Source: Zygnema cylindricum
Taxonomy: Eukaryota > Streptophyta > Zygnematophyceae > Zygnematales > Zygnemataceae
DNA: 64,000 nucleotides
Assembly: GCA_037447655.1 (NCBI GenBank)
Contig: JBBHKE010001325.1
Span: forward strand, 124,001 to 188,000
Reading direction: 5' to 3'
Below, piece by piece: positions 46,833-58,500 of this stretch. Each line of letters opens with the position of its first letter. The first letter of the stretch is position 1. A program made the translations under genes and the position numbers. A model generated the notes under the pieces. That model was not told the origin of the DNA. It worked only from the letters and a program-made list of their open reading frames with translations, and made no database searches.

Positions 46833-49800
46833 AACGACACGTCAACCCTCCCCCCAATTTTCCTTTGGAATCCACTTCTTTACCCTCCCCCCTTCTTCCC
46901 TATTTGCCTTTTACCCCTCCTATACCCCTATACCACTATTTCAATCATCTTCCCTTTCCCACGCCCCCCCATTTTGGTCCCTTCCCCCATATCCCCCCTT
47001 TCTCTCCGTTTCATCCTTTCTCCCAACCTACCCATGGTTCCGTCCCACTACCATTTCCACCATTAATTTCCCATGGTTTCCTTTCCTCCTTCCCATTTCC
47101 CCCTTCTGCTCCCTCTATCACGTCCCATGCTTCTCCCTCTCATTCAATGACCATGCCCGGCCGTGCATCCTCGCCTCTTCTCCTTCGTTCACCTCCCCCA
47201 CCTAAACCTCGCACACAAGCCTCAACACGGATAGAATGTACCGGGTGTCATAACCATTTCGCGGCCGGTGCCGGTATTGCCTGACATACAAAGAGTTGTC
47301 AACAATTTTTGGCCGTGAGTGACCCTTTCTTTTAGTACACTTTCTTCCACAACACTCCCGTCCGGACCTACGAGCGAACATAAGGCATCTGTACGCGATT
47401 TAGACATGCTCGGAGCTTATGATTCGGGGGCCCCCGTCGGCGGTTATACACGCAGATTCTGATGGCTGTGCGGATTATCCTACATGACGCCCTCCACCTT
47501 CCTTTGTCCCGTATTTGTTCGGATCCCGTGGATGTTGGGCCTTGGCACCTCCTTTTTCATGATCTCACTTTGGGTTCTAGTCTTACTTGGCCGTGGCGGT
47601 GGTAGTGGGGCTTCAGAAACTATGGCTCGATGCCAACAATTTCTTCGAGGCGATTGCGAGTGCTTCTTTTACACCACGTCGTATATCTCAGACTTCTGAT
47701 GTGCCATCCTCCTATCGTCGTGCGGTACATTTGGGCCGGGTTGGTGAGCTCTCTTGAGCGATTCAGGCCCTCCGGCCATCTAATCTTGCTCCTCCGTCTG
47801 CTGTGACTGTTGAGATCCTCCGAGCTCTTCATCCGCCAGCTTCTACCCCTCAGTCCCCCTCTATTCACGCTTTCGAGCCGACATAGTGTTTTCTCTTGGA
47901 TCGAGACTCTTTAATTAAAGCCCTTACGACTTCTCCACATCTTTCAGGGGGTTCTTCGCGCACTGTTTATTAGTTGTTTCGAGAAGATTTGCCTCCGGAA
48001 TCAAGTGCTCATGGCTTTGATATGTTTTTTCGAGTATGTTCCCTTATTGCGGCTGGCAATGTCCCTTATCTTATTTGTGATCTCCTCACAGCCTGTTTCG
48101 AGAAGATTTGCCTCCGGAATCAAGTGCTCAGGGCTTTGATATGTTTTTTCGAGTATGTTCCCTTATTGCGGCTGGCAATGTCCCTTATCTTATTTGTGAT
48201 CTCCTCACAGCCTCCCGCCTCGTAGATGACACCAAACCCAATGGGGGAATCCGCCCTATTGCAGTGGGCGAGGTATTGTACCGATTGGTGGCCTGTGCAA
48301 TCTGCATCTCGCTCCAGGCCGCTTTCCATGATTATTTCTCTCCTCATCAGTTCGGAGTGGTAACCCGGGGGGTTTGTGAGGCAGTGGTCCACGGTATCCG
48401 GGCTTTGTTAGATGCCTATCCGGATTGGTCATTCAAATGGATGTTTCTAATGCCTTTAATACAGTGGATTGGAATGTCATTTTTGCGGAGCTTATGGCTA
48501 CACCTTCCCCGATTGTCCAGATATTTCCTTTTGTGAGAGCCTTTTATTCTCTGAGCAATAGCCTCTCTTTCTCCACTGATGATGATTTGGTCCCATTTTC
48601 CTGCACGACTGACACTTGTCACGGGGATCCTCTTGGGGGGGCTTTGTTTGCCCTAGCCCATTACCGCGCTCTTTGAGCTTCCGCAGCTGCTTACCCTTCT
48701 TACTTCTTCCCTTTAGTTGCGGATGACACACGCATTATTGGTCCTTCGGACCAAGCTATACCGGCCTATAACTTTTTCAAGGCTCGCTTGGCCGAACTCA
48801 ATCTTCGGTCCAACCCTCTAAGTGTGTTGTTTGGTCCCCAAGTCCTATTCCTCCTCCCTTCACCCCCCCTCCTAGTTTTCAGACTCCTCCTCCTTGCCAA
48901 GGCATTCGTGTGTTGGGTTGCCCGCTTGGGTCCGATCCATATGTCACGAAATTCCTCAATTTCACTCTTCAGACAGATTTGTCCCACGTGGACGACCTTC
49001 CTCACCTTTCTGATCCCCAAGTGGCCTTTGCTCTTCTAACACGGTGTTTCCAGCACTGGCCCTCCTACCTTACTCGCACTTCCCCTCCCACCCCATCCTT
49101 TGTGTCCTCACTTTCTGCTTTCGATGGTCGTCTTATGGATGTCCTCCACACTTTGTTGGGCCGTGGAGCTTTTGATCGCGAGTCTGTGCGCGCGGCACGC
49201 ATCCCAGCCTCTCGTCCTGTCTCGGCTGGCGGTTTGGGTTTACTCTTGACGGCGCGTGTTGCTCCTGCCGCCTATTTGGGAAGTTGGTGCCTTGTTGCTT
49301 CCACTGTTGTCTCTTGTTTTCTGGCTGGGGACACTCCTATTCTTGCGGCCGTGGTTCCTCGTGTTTCAGATGGTGAGCTCGCCTTCCAACGGTCCCTTTT
49401 GGATGCATCACGTTTTCTTAATCCGGTTGCTATCGAGGACATGCTGATTTTTTCCACTCCAGTTACGACATCAGTTGCGCGTGTTCAAGAATCCATTTCT
49501 GATCGGGTTGTCGCCGCTATTAAATCTCAGCTTCTCGAGGCGCTTCCTTCCAATTCTTCACGTGCACGCTTCTTGTCTTGTGGCGGACCTGGCTCTGGAG
49601 CTTGGCTATTGGCTGTCCCTATCTTATCCACTCTTCGTTTCACCCTGGCTCAGTTCACGACGGCCTTTAGGTTCCAGCTTGGTCTCCCTCACCCACCTTT
49701 GCTTGGCTCACTTGTTTGCTCCTGTGGCCACGTTCTCGAGCCCGACAGGGTCCATGTGCTTCGTTGCTCCCACGGGGGCGAGTTGATTCAGGCCTATGAC

Positions 49801-50235
49801 ATGATTCGAGACACCATCGCTACTATCGCTTCTGAGGGGGGATTTTTTGTTCGTCGGGAGGTCTCTCACATTATTCCTTCGCGTCGGATTGACCTTATAT
49901 TACTTGATGGTGCGCGTCGTACATTTGGTGACATTGTTTTGGCGAACACTACCTCAACTACAGTCGTCAACCAAGCGGCTCGACATGTGGGAGTGGCCGC
50001 CCGTGACGCTGCTAAAAGGAGCGTGATTATGCTCGTCGCGACACTATGGATGGCTTCATTCCGATGGCAGTCGAGATATTTGGTTGTTTAGGTGTGGCTT
50101 TGGACGAGTTTTTCCGTACTTGTGGTATGCGCTCGTTCAAGAAGCGGGGACCTGGGAGCCCTTCTGTTTCAGTCCTTACTTCTTTTTTTTGTCAACGTTT
50201 TTCAGTGGCCGGCTTCTTTATTACTTCGATCGTCT
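46833..50235 (+). pseudogene. Non-LTR retrotransposon with restriction-like endonuclease, copy 1
   Basis: Single-ORF retrotransposon of the RLE (R2-like) branch, broken. After a C-rich leader, a zinc-finger-like CTGC...HTKSC sits at 47238-47300. RT remains run from 47970 to 48830: KPNGGIRPIAVGEVLYRL, MDVSNAFNTV (48437), GDPLGGALFALA, ADD (48719-48727). A 119-bp tandem duplication and a shift near 48425 break it. A long frame at 48910-50091 holds the thumb-like region, a Cys-Cys-His-Cys motif (CSCGH from 49717) and an endonuclease motif: Asp in RRID (49891), twelve residues, then GD (49930). This fits the R/K-P-D...D pattern of R2-type endonucleases. It ends in an assembly gap. There is no apurinic-type endonuclease. 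Confidence 0.8.
47976..48213 (+). repeat. 119-bp tandem duplication within RT
   Basis: Units 47976-48094 and 48095-48213 differ by one base (CATGGC versus CAGGGC). 119 is not divisible by three. Confidence 0.9.
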
Positions 50236-50245
50236 NNNNNNNNNN
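50236..50245. other. Assembly gap (10 N)
   Basis: The gap falls inside the C-terminal region of retrotransposon copy 1; copy 2 shows what kind of sequence would follow (from 53360). Confidence 1.
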
Positions 50246-50490
50246 TTGCCAGCCAGTGCCAAAGCCAACTGGCAAACGCTGGAGACGAGGAGCTATATAG
50301 CATGGCCCTGGTTGTATTTACTAGCGCTATATATAGCGCTACGTATTATAAAATATTTAAATTATACCCTTAACGATTAGCGTCTCTGCTAAAAACAACG
50401 CGCGTCCATCAACAGTCTTTAACATGTAAGCTTCATGTTAAAACATGTTCGATGCATGGAAATTAAAGTTTAGACTGCCAGTTAGGGAGC
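50246..50490. other. Short intergenic stretch after the gap
   Basis: Local palindromes such as TAGCGCTATATATAGCGCTA (50321-50341); nothing else recognised. Confidence 0.5.
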
Positions 50491-50744
50491 TTGTTGTCGC
50501 AAACGGTCAACCGAAACCGTGACCGACCGTTAACCGACCGCCCGCGCCGGATCCGGAACGGATTCGGTTGCCAAATTTTGGGGGTCGGGCGGTTACGGTC
50601 GGTTGATTCACCAGGAAAAAAAGAACGGTCGGTTACGGTCGGTCAACCAAAAAACCAAAAAAAATGAAAATTTTGTACTGTCCCTATAATCCAACATTCT
50701 TATACTTTGTAATCTTTGGCATCGTGGAAGTACGTGACATCATG

Positions 50745-50962
50745 ATTAGCGTCGCAAATCTGACACGGTACTGTAGTAAGCTATTTATTTCACAAATCAA
50801 AGGGAACGCGACAAAGAATCGCAAATTCTGACACGGTAGTACACTATTCATTTCGAAAATCTTAGGGAACGCGAAAAAGCGTCGCAAATCTGACACGTTA
50901 GTACAATATTCATTTCGCAAATCTTAGCCAACGCGACAAAGCGTCGCAAATCTGACACAGTA
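50745..50962. repeat. Minisatellite within the hAT-like element
   Basis: About four units of 60-70 bp, each with GTCGCAAATCTGACACGGTA, ATTCATTTCGCAAATC and AACGCGAC. One unit is seen at 44204-44270 in the other copy. Confidence 0.75.
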
Positions 50963-51179
50963 CACCGCCAATCGTTATTAGCGTGTAAGTTTTTTTAGCG
51001 TATACGAATAATTAGCATGGTTTACGCTAATTGGGAATTTGAAAAATTTCGAAGAAATCGTCTATTCTAATTAGGAATTAGGGTTTTTTTTTAAATAGTG
51101 TGGATAATTCTATTTGAGTATAATAAAAAAAAAAGCGGGACGGAATTAGCGTACACAACGCTAATAACGATTGGCGGTA
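50963..51179. mobile_element. Small TA-flanked MITE (217 bp)
   Basis: Inverted ends CACCGCCAATCGTTATTAGC and complement, TA at 50961-50962 and 51180-51181. It splits a minisatellite unit; the empty form GACACGGTAGTACAC is next door. Confidence 0.8.
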
Positions 51180-51463
51180 TAGTACACTATTCATTTCGCA
51201 AATCTTAGGGAACGCGACAAATCGTAATTATTGGCTTATTCCGTCGTACATTGATTAATTTTGTACTTTTCGGTTACAGGCGGGCACGGTTAGTCGCAAA
51301 AAATCAAGATTCGGTTAATTTTTTTTTTCCTAAACGACGGTCGGTTAACGGTTAACAATTTTGGAGCGTGACAAAACTCGGTCGGGCGTTGGTTACTCAC
51401 ATTTTGAAAAACCAAAAAACGGTCGATTTCGGGTATGATTTTTTTTGACTTTTGCGACCTCTG

Positions 51464-51704
51464 TCGAGAAGTCTGTTAGATCGATGTTCGATATTAAATA
51501 TTGCAATTATCGCGATATGAATTTACTCGATACCGAATACTACTGTAAAGGACAGCAATTGAATACCCGATAATCGATATATCGCTTCAACATATAAACA
51601 TGCTCGATATTGCGATGTTTATGGATATCGCAATAATTTGATATATTTTTATCGCGATTTATTGAACTGACGTTAAGTCAATACCACAGTACTTACTGGA
51701 GTAT
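51464..51704. other. Fragments of AGTGTTG-family elements
   Basis: Contains ATTATCGCGATATGAATTTA and CCCGATAATCGATATATCGC, both phrases of the element at 45835-46596, in a rearranged order. Confidence 0.5.
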
Positions 51705-53875
51705 CACCGCGAATCGCTATTAGGGTTATTCACGCTAATTCAGCGCCCCTGGGGCCCTTTGTTTGCCCTGGCCCATTACCGCGCCCTCTGAGCTTCATCA
51801 GTTGCTTACCTTTCTTGCCTCTTCCTTTCTGTTGCGGATGACACACACATTATTGGTCCTTCAGACCAAGTTATATCGGCCTATAACTATTTCAAGGCTC
51901 GCTTGGCCGAACTCAATCTTTCGGTCCAACCATCTAAGTGTGTTGTTTGGTCCCCACGTCCTATTCCTCTTTCTTTCACTCCCCCTTATGGTTTTCAGAC
52001 TCCTCCTACCGAAGGCATTCGGGTGTTGGGTTGCCCGGTTGGTTCCGATCCCTACGTCACGAAATTCCTAGATTCCGCTCTTCAAACAGATTTCTCCCAC
52101 GTGGACGACCTTCCTCACCTTCCTGATCCCCTGGTGGCCTTTGCTCTTCTGACACGCTGTTTCCCGGCCCGACCCTCCTACCTTACTCACACTTCCCCTC
52201 CCAACCCATCCTTTGTGTCCTCACTTTCCGCATTTGATGATCGACTTATGGATGTCCTCCACACTTTGTTGGGCCGTGGAGCTTTTGATCGCGAAACTGG
52301 GCCCGCGGCACGTATCCAAGCCTCTCTTCCAGTCTCGGCCGGCGGTTTGGGTTTACTCTCGACGGCGCGTGTTGCTCCAACCGCCTATTTGGGAAGTTGG
52401 TGCCTTGTTGCTTCCACTATTGTCTCTGGTTTTGTGGCTGGGGACACTCCTATTCTTTCGGCCGTGGTTCGTTGTGTTTAGATGGTGAGCTTGCCTTCCA
52501 ACGGTCTCTTTTGGATGCATCACGTTCTCTTAATCCGTCTACTATCGAGGACATGCCGATGTTTCCCACTCTTGTTACGACATCAGTTGCCCGTGTTCAA
52601 GAATCCATTTCTGATCGGGTTGTCGCCGCTATTAAATCCCAGCTTCTTGAGGCGCCTCCTTCCAATTCTTCGCGTGCACGCTTCCTGTCTTGTGGCGGAC
52701 CTGGCTCTGGAGCTTGGCTATTGGCTGTCCCAATCTTATCCACTCTTCGTTTCACCCCGGCTCAGTTCACGACGGCCCTTAGGTTCCGGCTTGGCCTCCC
52801 TCACCCACCTTTGCTTGGCTCACTTGTTTGCTCCTGTGGCCACGTTCTCGAGCCCGACGGGGTCCATTTGCTTCGTTGCTCCCACGGGGGCGAGTTAATT
52901 CATGCGCACGACACGATTCGAGACACCATCGCTACTATCGCTTCTGAGGGGGGATTTTCTGTTCGCCGGGAGGTCTCTCACATTATTCCTTCGCGTCGGA
53001 TTGATCTTGTATTACTTGATGGTGCGCGTCGTACATTTGGTGACATTGTTGTGGCGAACCCTACCTCAACTACAGTCGTCAACCAAGCGGCTCGGCATGT
53101 GGGAGTGGCCGCCCGTGACGCGGCTAAAAGGAAGGAGCGTGATTATGCCCATCGCGATGCTATGGATGGCTTCATTCCGATGGCGGTCGAGATATTTGGT
53201 TGTTTGGGTGTGGCTTTGGATGAGTTTTTCCGTACTTGTGGTCGGCGCTCGTTTGAGAGGCGGGGACCTGGGTGCCCTTCTATTTCAGTCCTTACTTCTT
53301 TTTTTCGTCAACGTTTTTCCGTGGCCCTACAACGGGTGTTGGCTTCTATATTACATCGATCGTCTATTACCGTTATGGATCAAAGGCGTGTTCCGGAACT
53401 TCCTCCTCGTGCTCCTCCGGGATTCGGGGACCTACGTGGTTGCTTTCGGTAGATTTTTTAGTTATGTTGGGGGTCCTTTTTTTTTTTTTTTTTTTTTACG
53501 TGTTAGATTTTTCCTTTGATGTTTTGCTTGCTGGGTTTTGCTTTTTTGGGTAATTTCGATTTCCTTGCCATCCTTTCGTATTTTCGTCGGTTTTGCCTTG
53601 ATTTTCTTTTTTGTTTATTCCCTTGTCATGTGGATCTTTCAGTTTTAGAAATGCTACTTCATTTTGTTCCTATGGACTCAGATGGTTTACCATCGCGCTT
53701 TTTAATAAAGTCGCCCCCCATATCACAAATTCTTAATAGAGTGATTAAAAAAACCGTAATAAACAAATTAGAGTGACTGATTTCCTTGAAAATCCCCAAA
53801 TTCCCAATTAGCGTTAATCACACTAATTGTTTTTTAACACTAAATATTTGTTAGCGCTAATAGCGATTCGCGGTG
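51705..53875. mobile_element. TIR element enclosing retrotransposon copy 2
   Basis: Left end CACCGCGAATCGCTATTAGG, right end complement CTAATAGCGATTCGCGGTG followed by TA; the left flank reads TAT. About 45 bp on the left and 100-200 bp on the right belong to this element; the rest is the retrotransposon fragment. Confidence 0.6.
51753..53455 (+). pseudogene. Non-LTR retrotransposon (RLE type), copy 2, 5'-truncated
   Basis: Begins abruptly at TTTGTTTGCCCTGGCCC within RT and keeps ADDT (51834 on). The Cys-Cys-His-Cys motif and the endonuclease motif (Asp codons at 53002 and 53042, twelve residues apart) lie in an open frame at 52397-53452. A one-base loss at 52479 creates a stop relative to copy 1. 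The C-terminus is complete here, ending near 53452 with a proline-rich PELPPRAPPGFGD. 5' truncation is the usual outcome of target-primed reverse transcription. A T-run and AATAAAG at 53704 may belong to its 3' untranslated end. Confidence 0.8.
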
Positions 53876-55375
53876 TAGTATGCTTGGTTCATTGGGTATA
53901 ATGTTTTTGACCACCATTTGAATGTAAGTGTTTTCTTCCAGGTTTGTTGTGTTGACCTCAATTGCTCAACCCTAATTCTGTCTTTCACCTCACCCTCGTG
54001 CTCATATGGGATCTCCATCACTTTTTTTTATCTGTGAGTTAATTGTGACTATTCACTATGGGAAGGCAGGTTTTTTTCCTTTTCTTTACAAAAGTTACTT
54101 CAGGGATGGGTTACTTAGTTTATACTTGGGTGCATCGTATGAAGTTTATTTTGTGCTGCTTGTTATATTCCTTGTCCCCTGTCTGTCTGCCCTTATCTGT
54201 GTATTAATATCTTTCACAATGTTTTTCATTTTAGTTTGCTTCATCCCAAGTACTGTTCAACGGCGCTTTTGAGTACGTTTGTTCCCATTTTTTAAGATGG
54301 TTTCCCATAACACCTTTTCCAAATATAGCTCAATCTTTATTCGATAAATCATCCAGCACACTGATTTAAAGTTCAGATCCATTATTAGTTCATCGTCTCT
54401 TTCTCCAACTTTTCACCCTTTTCGTATGTACACTCAAACATATAAACATGGTTTCCTTTTGCTTACAGTCCTCTACATACATCTGACATTACAAGCCTGC
54501 TTATTCAGTGGTTAATGTACAACAATCTCTCTCCTCTGCTCATGACTGAGCCGACTGAAATTCACATTAAAAAGTAAGTCCATAATCCTACTAAGGTCAC
54601 AACAATATTTGCACAAGTTTAGAAACAACAACCCTTTCAAGGTGCTTCGTTTATCACAGTCAATGTTAAACAATCTTAGCATAGTCAGGTTTAACCACCA
54701 TTATTATGATCAACCGATGAATAGTTTCTCTGAAGCAAGCAATAGGGCAGCAATATGTTTCACTCGTGATGTCATGATTAAAAATGGGAAAACCATGTAA
54801 TAAGAAAAGTTTACTCCGAGTGACTAGAAAACGTTCGACGATAATAGCGATCAGCAATGCGATCCAATGAAAAAAAAATATCCACTGAAAAGAAAATATT
54901 CTTAAAATGAGAGTATTGGTGAATGTGCTGCCTCCAGGATCAGCAAATGCTCTTGTTGGTTTACCAAACCTTCACATCAAAATCAATTGACACTAAAAAG
55001 CTCCAAAACAAGCTACCATATTTGTTGAGCATGCAAAACGGATTTAACCACACAATAACTTTCAAACTTCCGTTGCAACTCGAAGTCCAATAGCTAACAG
55101 TAATTACACCAGTAGTTCTAAAATCCCTTTTGAAGAATAGTGGCATCATCAACATTCAGCAAATGATGACAAAGTCCAGAGGAAAAAGAGCGGCCCACCA
55201 CTCATAAGCCAACACCGCACAGATGTGCATGTCCTACCACTACGAAGCCTATCTGTAAATGATTAAACATCCATAATACCTGATCTATATAACCTACACA
55301 TTAAACCTTGGTAGATTTTCAGCCTCCAAAGCTGTGACAAAAATGGAACAACCGCAATTGGTTCAACCATACTTT
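53876..55375. other. Intergenic region downstream of beta-COP
   Basis: No long frame, repeat or RNA gene recognised. Less repetitive than the left half of the window; part may belong to the 3' flank of the beta-COP gene. Confidence 0.5.
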
Positions 55376-55399
55376 ACTGTTAATAGTGTGCTTAGGGTG

Positions 55400-55560
55400 C
55401 TCCTTCTCCCACTTTCTTTCCTTCTCTCTCTCTCCTCCCTCTCTCGCCCCCTCTCCCTCTCTACCTCTCTCCCTCTCTATCTCTCTCCCTCCCTCTCTCG
55501 CGCGCTTCAGTATCTCTCCTCTCCTCTCTCCCCTCTTCTCCCTCTCCCTCTCCCTCTTCC
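55400..55560. repeat. CTCTCC microsatellite
   Basis: Pyrimidine-rich simple repeat; on the beta-COP messenger it would be a GA-rich run just after the stop codon, if still in the 3' UTR. Confidence 0.9.
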
Positions 55561-55590
55561 TTCTGCACTTCCAAGGGGGCTTCGAATCAT

Positions 55591-58500
55591 TTACCCCTTT
55601 TGCTTAAGAGTGATCTTGTCTCCCAAACTGAGGGCAATGCCCTGTGTCTTGCTTCGGATGCGTATGTACCCAACCAGTTTACCATCCGGCTGCTGCTCCA
55701 CACTCACGTTGACCAACGCATCTTCACCAAACACACTCTTGGCATAAAGATTTGCTCCAAGAAAACCACAGTCTCCGTCAAGAGCAGACCTGCAAAAGTA
55801 AGACATGCTATGAATAATCTTCGTATTTTATAAAATTGAACTCGAGCTTATGATTTCAACAAATATGCCTGAGCTAATTCAAGTTACTGGTCGAACATGC
55901 AAAAGATGCACTAAAGTATGCTGTATTATAGGCATGATGAATGTGTCTACACAAAACATAATACAAAGAATCATTGGCATGATTTAGCTGCTCCCTCAAT
56001 TTGCTATTTTCAAAAGCGTCTCACGGCTATATCATCTATGGAAAAACAACCTTTGCAGACTCCTGAATCTCTGCAACCTGAGAAGACTTCCTCTTGACCA
56101 GTCAGGAAACAAAGTCGGTCTTAAAAGCTTTTTAGGATATGCAAAAGGGGCACAGAAAAAGGTTGCAAGAAGCCTACGGAGGTGACAAACACTTCATATT
56201 TGTAGAGGAAACAATATGGTCAAGGAATTCCTTGGTGTCTGTGATGGAAGTATTCACTGCCACCTGTTGAACACATATGAAACCAGTCAAAACATGGGAG
56301 TACAACTTGGCAAAACACATCATGACCCTAGGTTGTCCGTCAGAAACCCTACACTAGATTTCTCCCACGTTCAAGTATGTCCTGGGTCAGCGGTAATCAC
56401 CATATTCCAAAACAATGGTTCAGATACAGCCCGATTAATTGAAATTCACGGGAAACTAATGAGATATTTACAGTGAAAAATTTGTAGGCATTCTTGTATT
56501 GCATACTACATGCTTGTTGACATGGACATGTTTGCTTTTATGGCATAGTCAATGTGAATTGTGAATGAGTATAATTGGAGAAGTGACTGAAAGTGAACAC
56601 GGAGAAAAAGCAACCTCGATTTTTCTTTTCTTAACGGTGATATCATGGTTTCTGTAAGGGACCGGAGGCCTCTTGGACACCAGTGTCTATACTCAAAAAC
56701 ATTTAGTAAGCAAATTCAATGCATTTAGAACAAATAAAAATCAATTACTAGACCGTGTCCATGGATCAACGGTGCGACTGGGATGATGCATTTGCCACGG
56801 GTTTTTCATAGAAACGAAGGCCATCTTTACACAGGCAGAACAGGAACAGAAAAAAACAAAGATTGTTGAAACATCTCAATCTAGACAGAAAGACACGTGA
56901 CCCAAGCCTTAATCTTAAAAACTCCCTGGATGTGAACATTACTAGGGTGTAGGACTGATTGTCCTCCCACTTCATGCAAGCTAATGGTCCAAATCATCCC
57001 AACGTACAGGCTGTATTGAAAAGGAAAAGAAATATTGTGCCTTGCTGTACCTTATTTTCCCATTCAAACTCCGCCCACATATTTCGGAAGGCCACATCAG
57101 CACAACTGGCCGGTGAGATGTAGTCCATGATGTCGATGTGAATGTCGTTCAACACTACTACATTCCTGTCCAGAACACTGGTCGTTTCATAAACTATGTT
57201 ACCAAAGATTACACCTGTTTCAGTGGACGACACCTGGGACATGAAAATGACAAGATGTCAGCATCAGAGTAACAAGGTTTTTTTCCTGAGAAATAGCACT
57301 TAACACAAAGGTCATCTTTACAGCAGCCATAACCGACAATTAAAGCTATATACACTTTCCCATGCCTGCTATCATACGTGGAGCCCAAAATGTACCTCAA
57401 AATCAACATCAGACAGTGCTCATGCAGATCAACGATGAAAAGGTCGGCCCACCTTAATGTTGGCCCTAATCTGTTTGCTCTTCTCAGGAGCCAGGGTGTA
57501 GTTCTGTGGTCTCTCAACAAGTTTCAAATCTCCCATCGTTGCAAGTTCCAAACACAGGTTTTGCAGGGTCTCATTCGTCCGGTTTACTACTGTCACGTCA
57601 AGAACAATGTCATACTGATGCACTGTCACATATGCCTCTGCGTAAACTGGGTCACTAAAACCGGTAAGTTGTAACACACGGTTTAGTTTGCGATTGCTGT
57701 CACTCTCTTTAGAAAATTCTCCTGTGGCTCGTTTAAGATCATTCTGAACTTCATCTTCCAGCTCAAGCTGGCTCATGCCCTGCAAAAAAGGCACCATTGT
57801 ACAAGAACCTTGTTCGAAATAATCAGGTCTCTCAAGTACAAAAGAAAGGCATGCATATTATGAAAATTTTCTTCAACTGTAAACGCAAACAGTGCTGTCT
57901 ACGGCTAGCAAAGTTAAGCTTAGTCCTCACCTTTCTGCTTTTTAAATGGTAAAAATCGATAAGATCATCCGGCTGCGCCACAGAAACTTGAGCTTTCGCC
58001 TTTGTATCCTCGAGCTCCCTGTGCTGTTTTTCGGTAATCATCTTAACAAAAGATTCTCGACAAGACTTGAGCCAGACGATGCGCATCACATCCGAAGGTG
58101 AAGATAAAATGCGCAAACAGAGAGTGATTCGGTCTGAGGAGTCATCGTCTATAGGATGTTGCAATGCAGAAGACTGTCCCAGACGAAGCATTGAAACTAA
58201 ATACAGCATCACTTCTGCGGTTACCTGTTCCACATTCCCAAAATAAATAGTGAGAAGTACTCTGCAAGTACACGGGGTGACTAGGCCCGTGAGTCCTTCA
58301 TTCCAGAAGAGAGGGCTTCCAAAAAAAAAACTCCCAGTCACAGCAAGAAATTCAAGAAGGAACATTCATAAGGCAAGAGTCAAATTCCTTTCCTATGAAA
58401 TTACAAACATATAACAACTATTCTATGGAAAAAGTTACCAGATGACCCAAGGAACCAGCAATAAACCTAAAAATAAAAAATCTGGGTAAAAACCACCCCG

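Larger units (their letters stand above)
50491..51463. mobile_element. hAT-like non-autonomous element, compact copy (973 bp)
   Basis: The right end TTTGCGACCTCTG mirrors CAGAGGTCGCAAA of the copy at 15221; the left end is worn (TTGTTGTCGCAAACGG). The interior repeats GGTCGGTT, TTAACCGAC and a minisatellite. 8-bp flanks do not match. Confidence 0.6.

Noticed and set aside
46628-47284. 218-codon frame starting in the TATG repeat
   Set aside because: The first part is microsatellite; only the last part (zinc-finger-like) belongs to the retrotransposon.
50745-50962. CRISPR-like array
   Set aside because: Repeats and 'spacers' are both conserved between units; it is a minisatellite in a nuclear transposon.
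53272-53776. Hydrophobic frames after the second retrotransposon copy
   Set aside because: They are T-rich out-of-frame readings (poly-F) overlapping the endonuclease frame; not membrane proteins.
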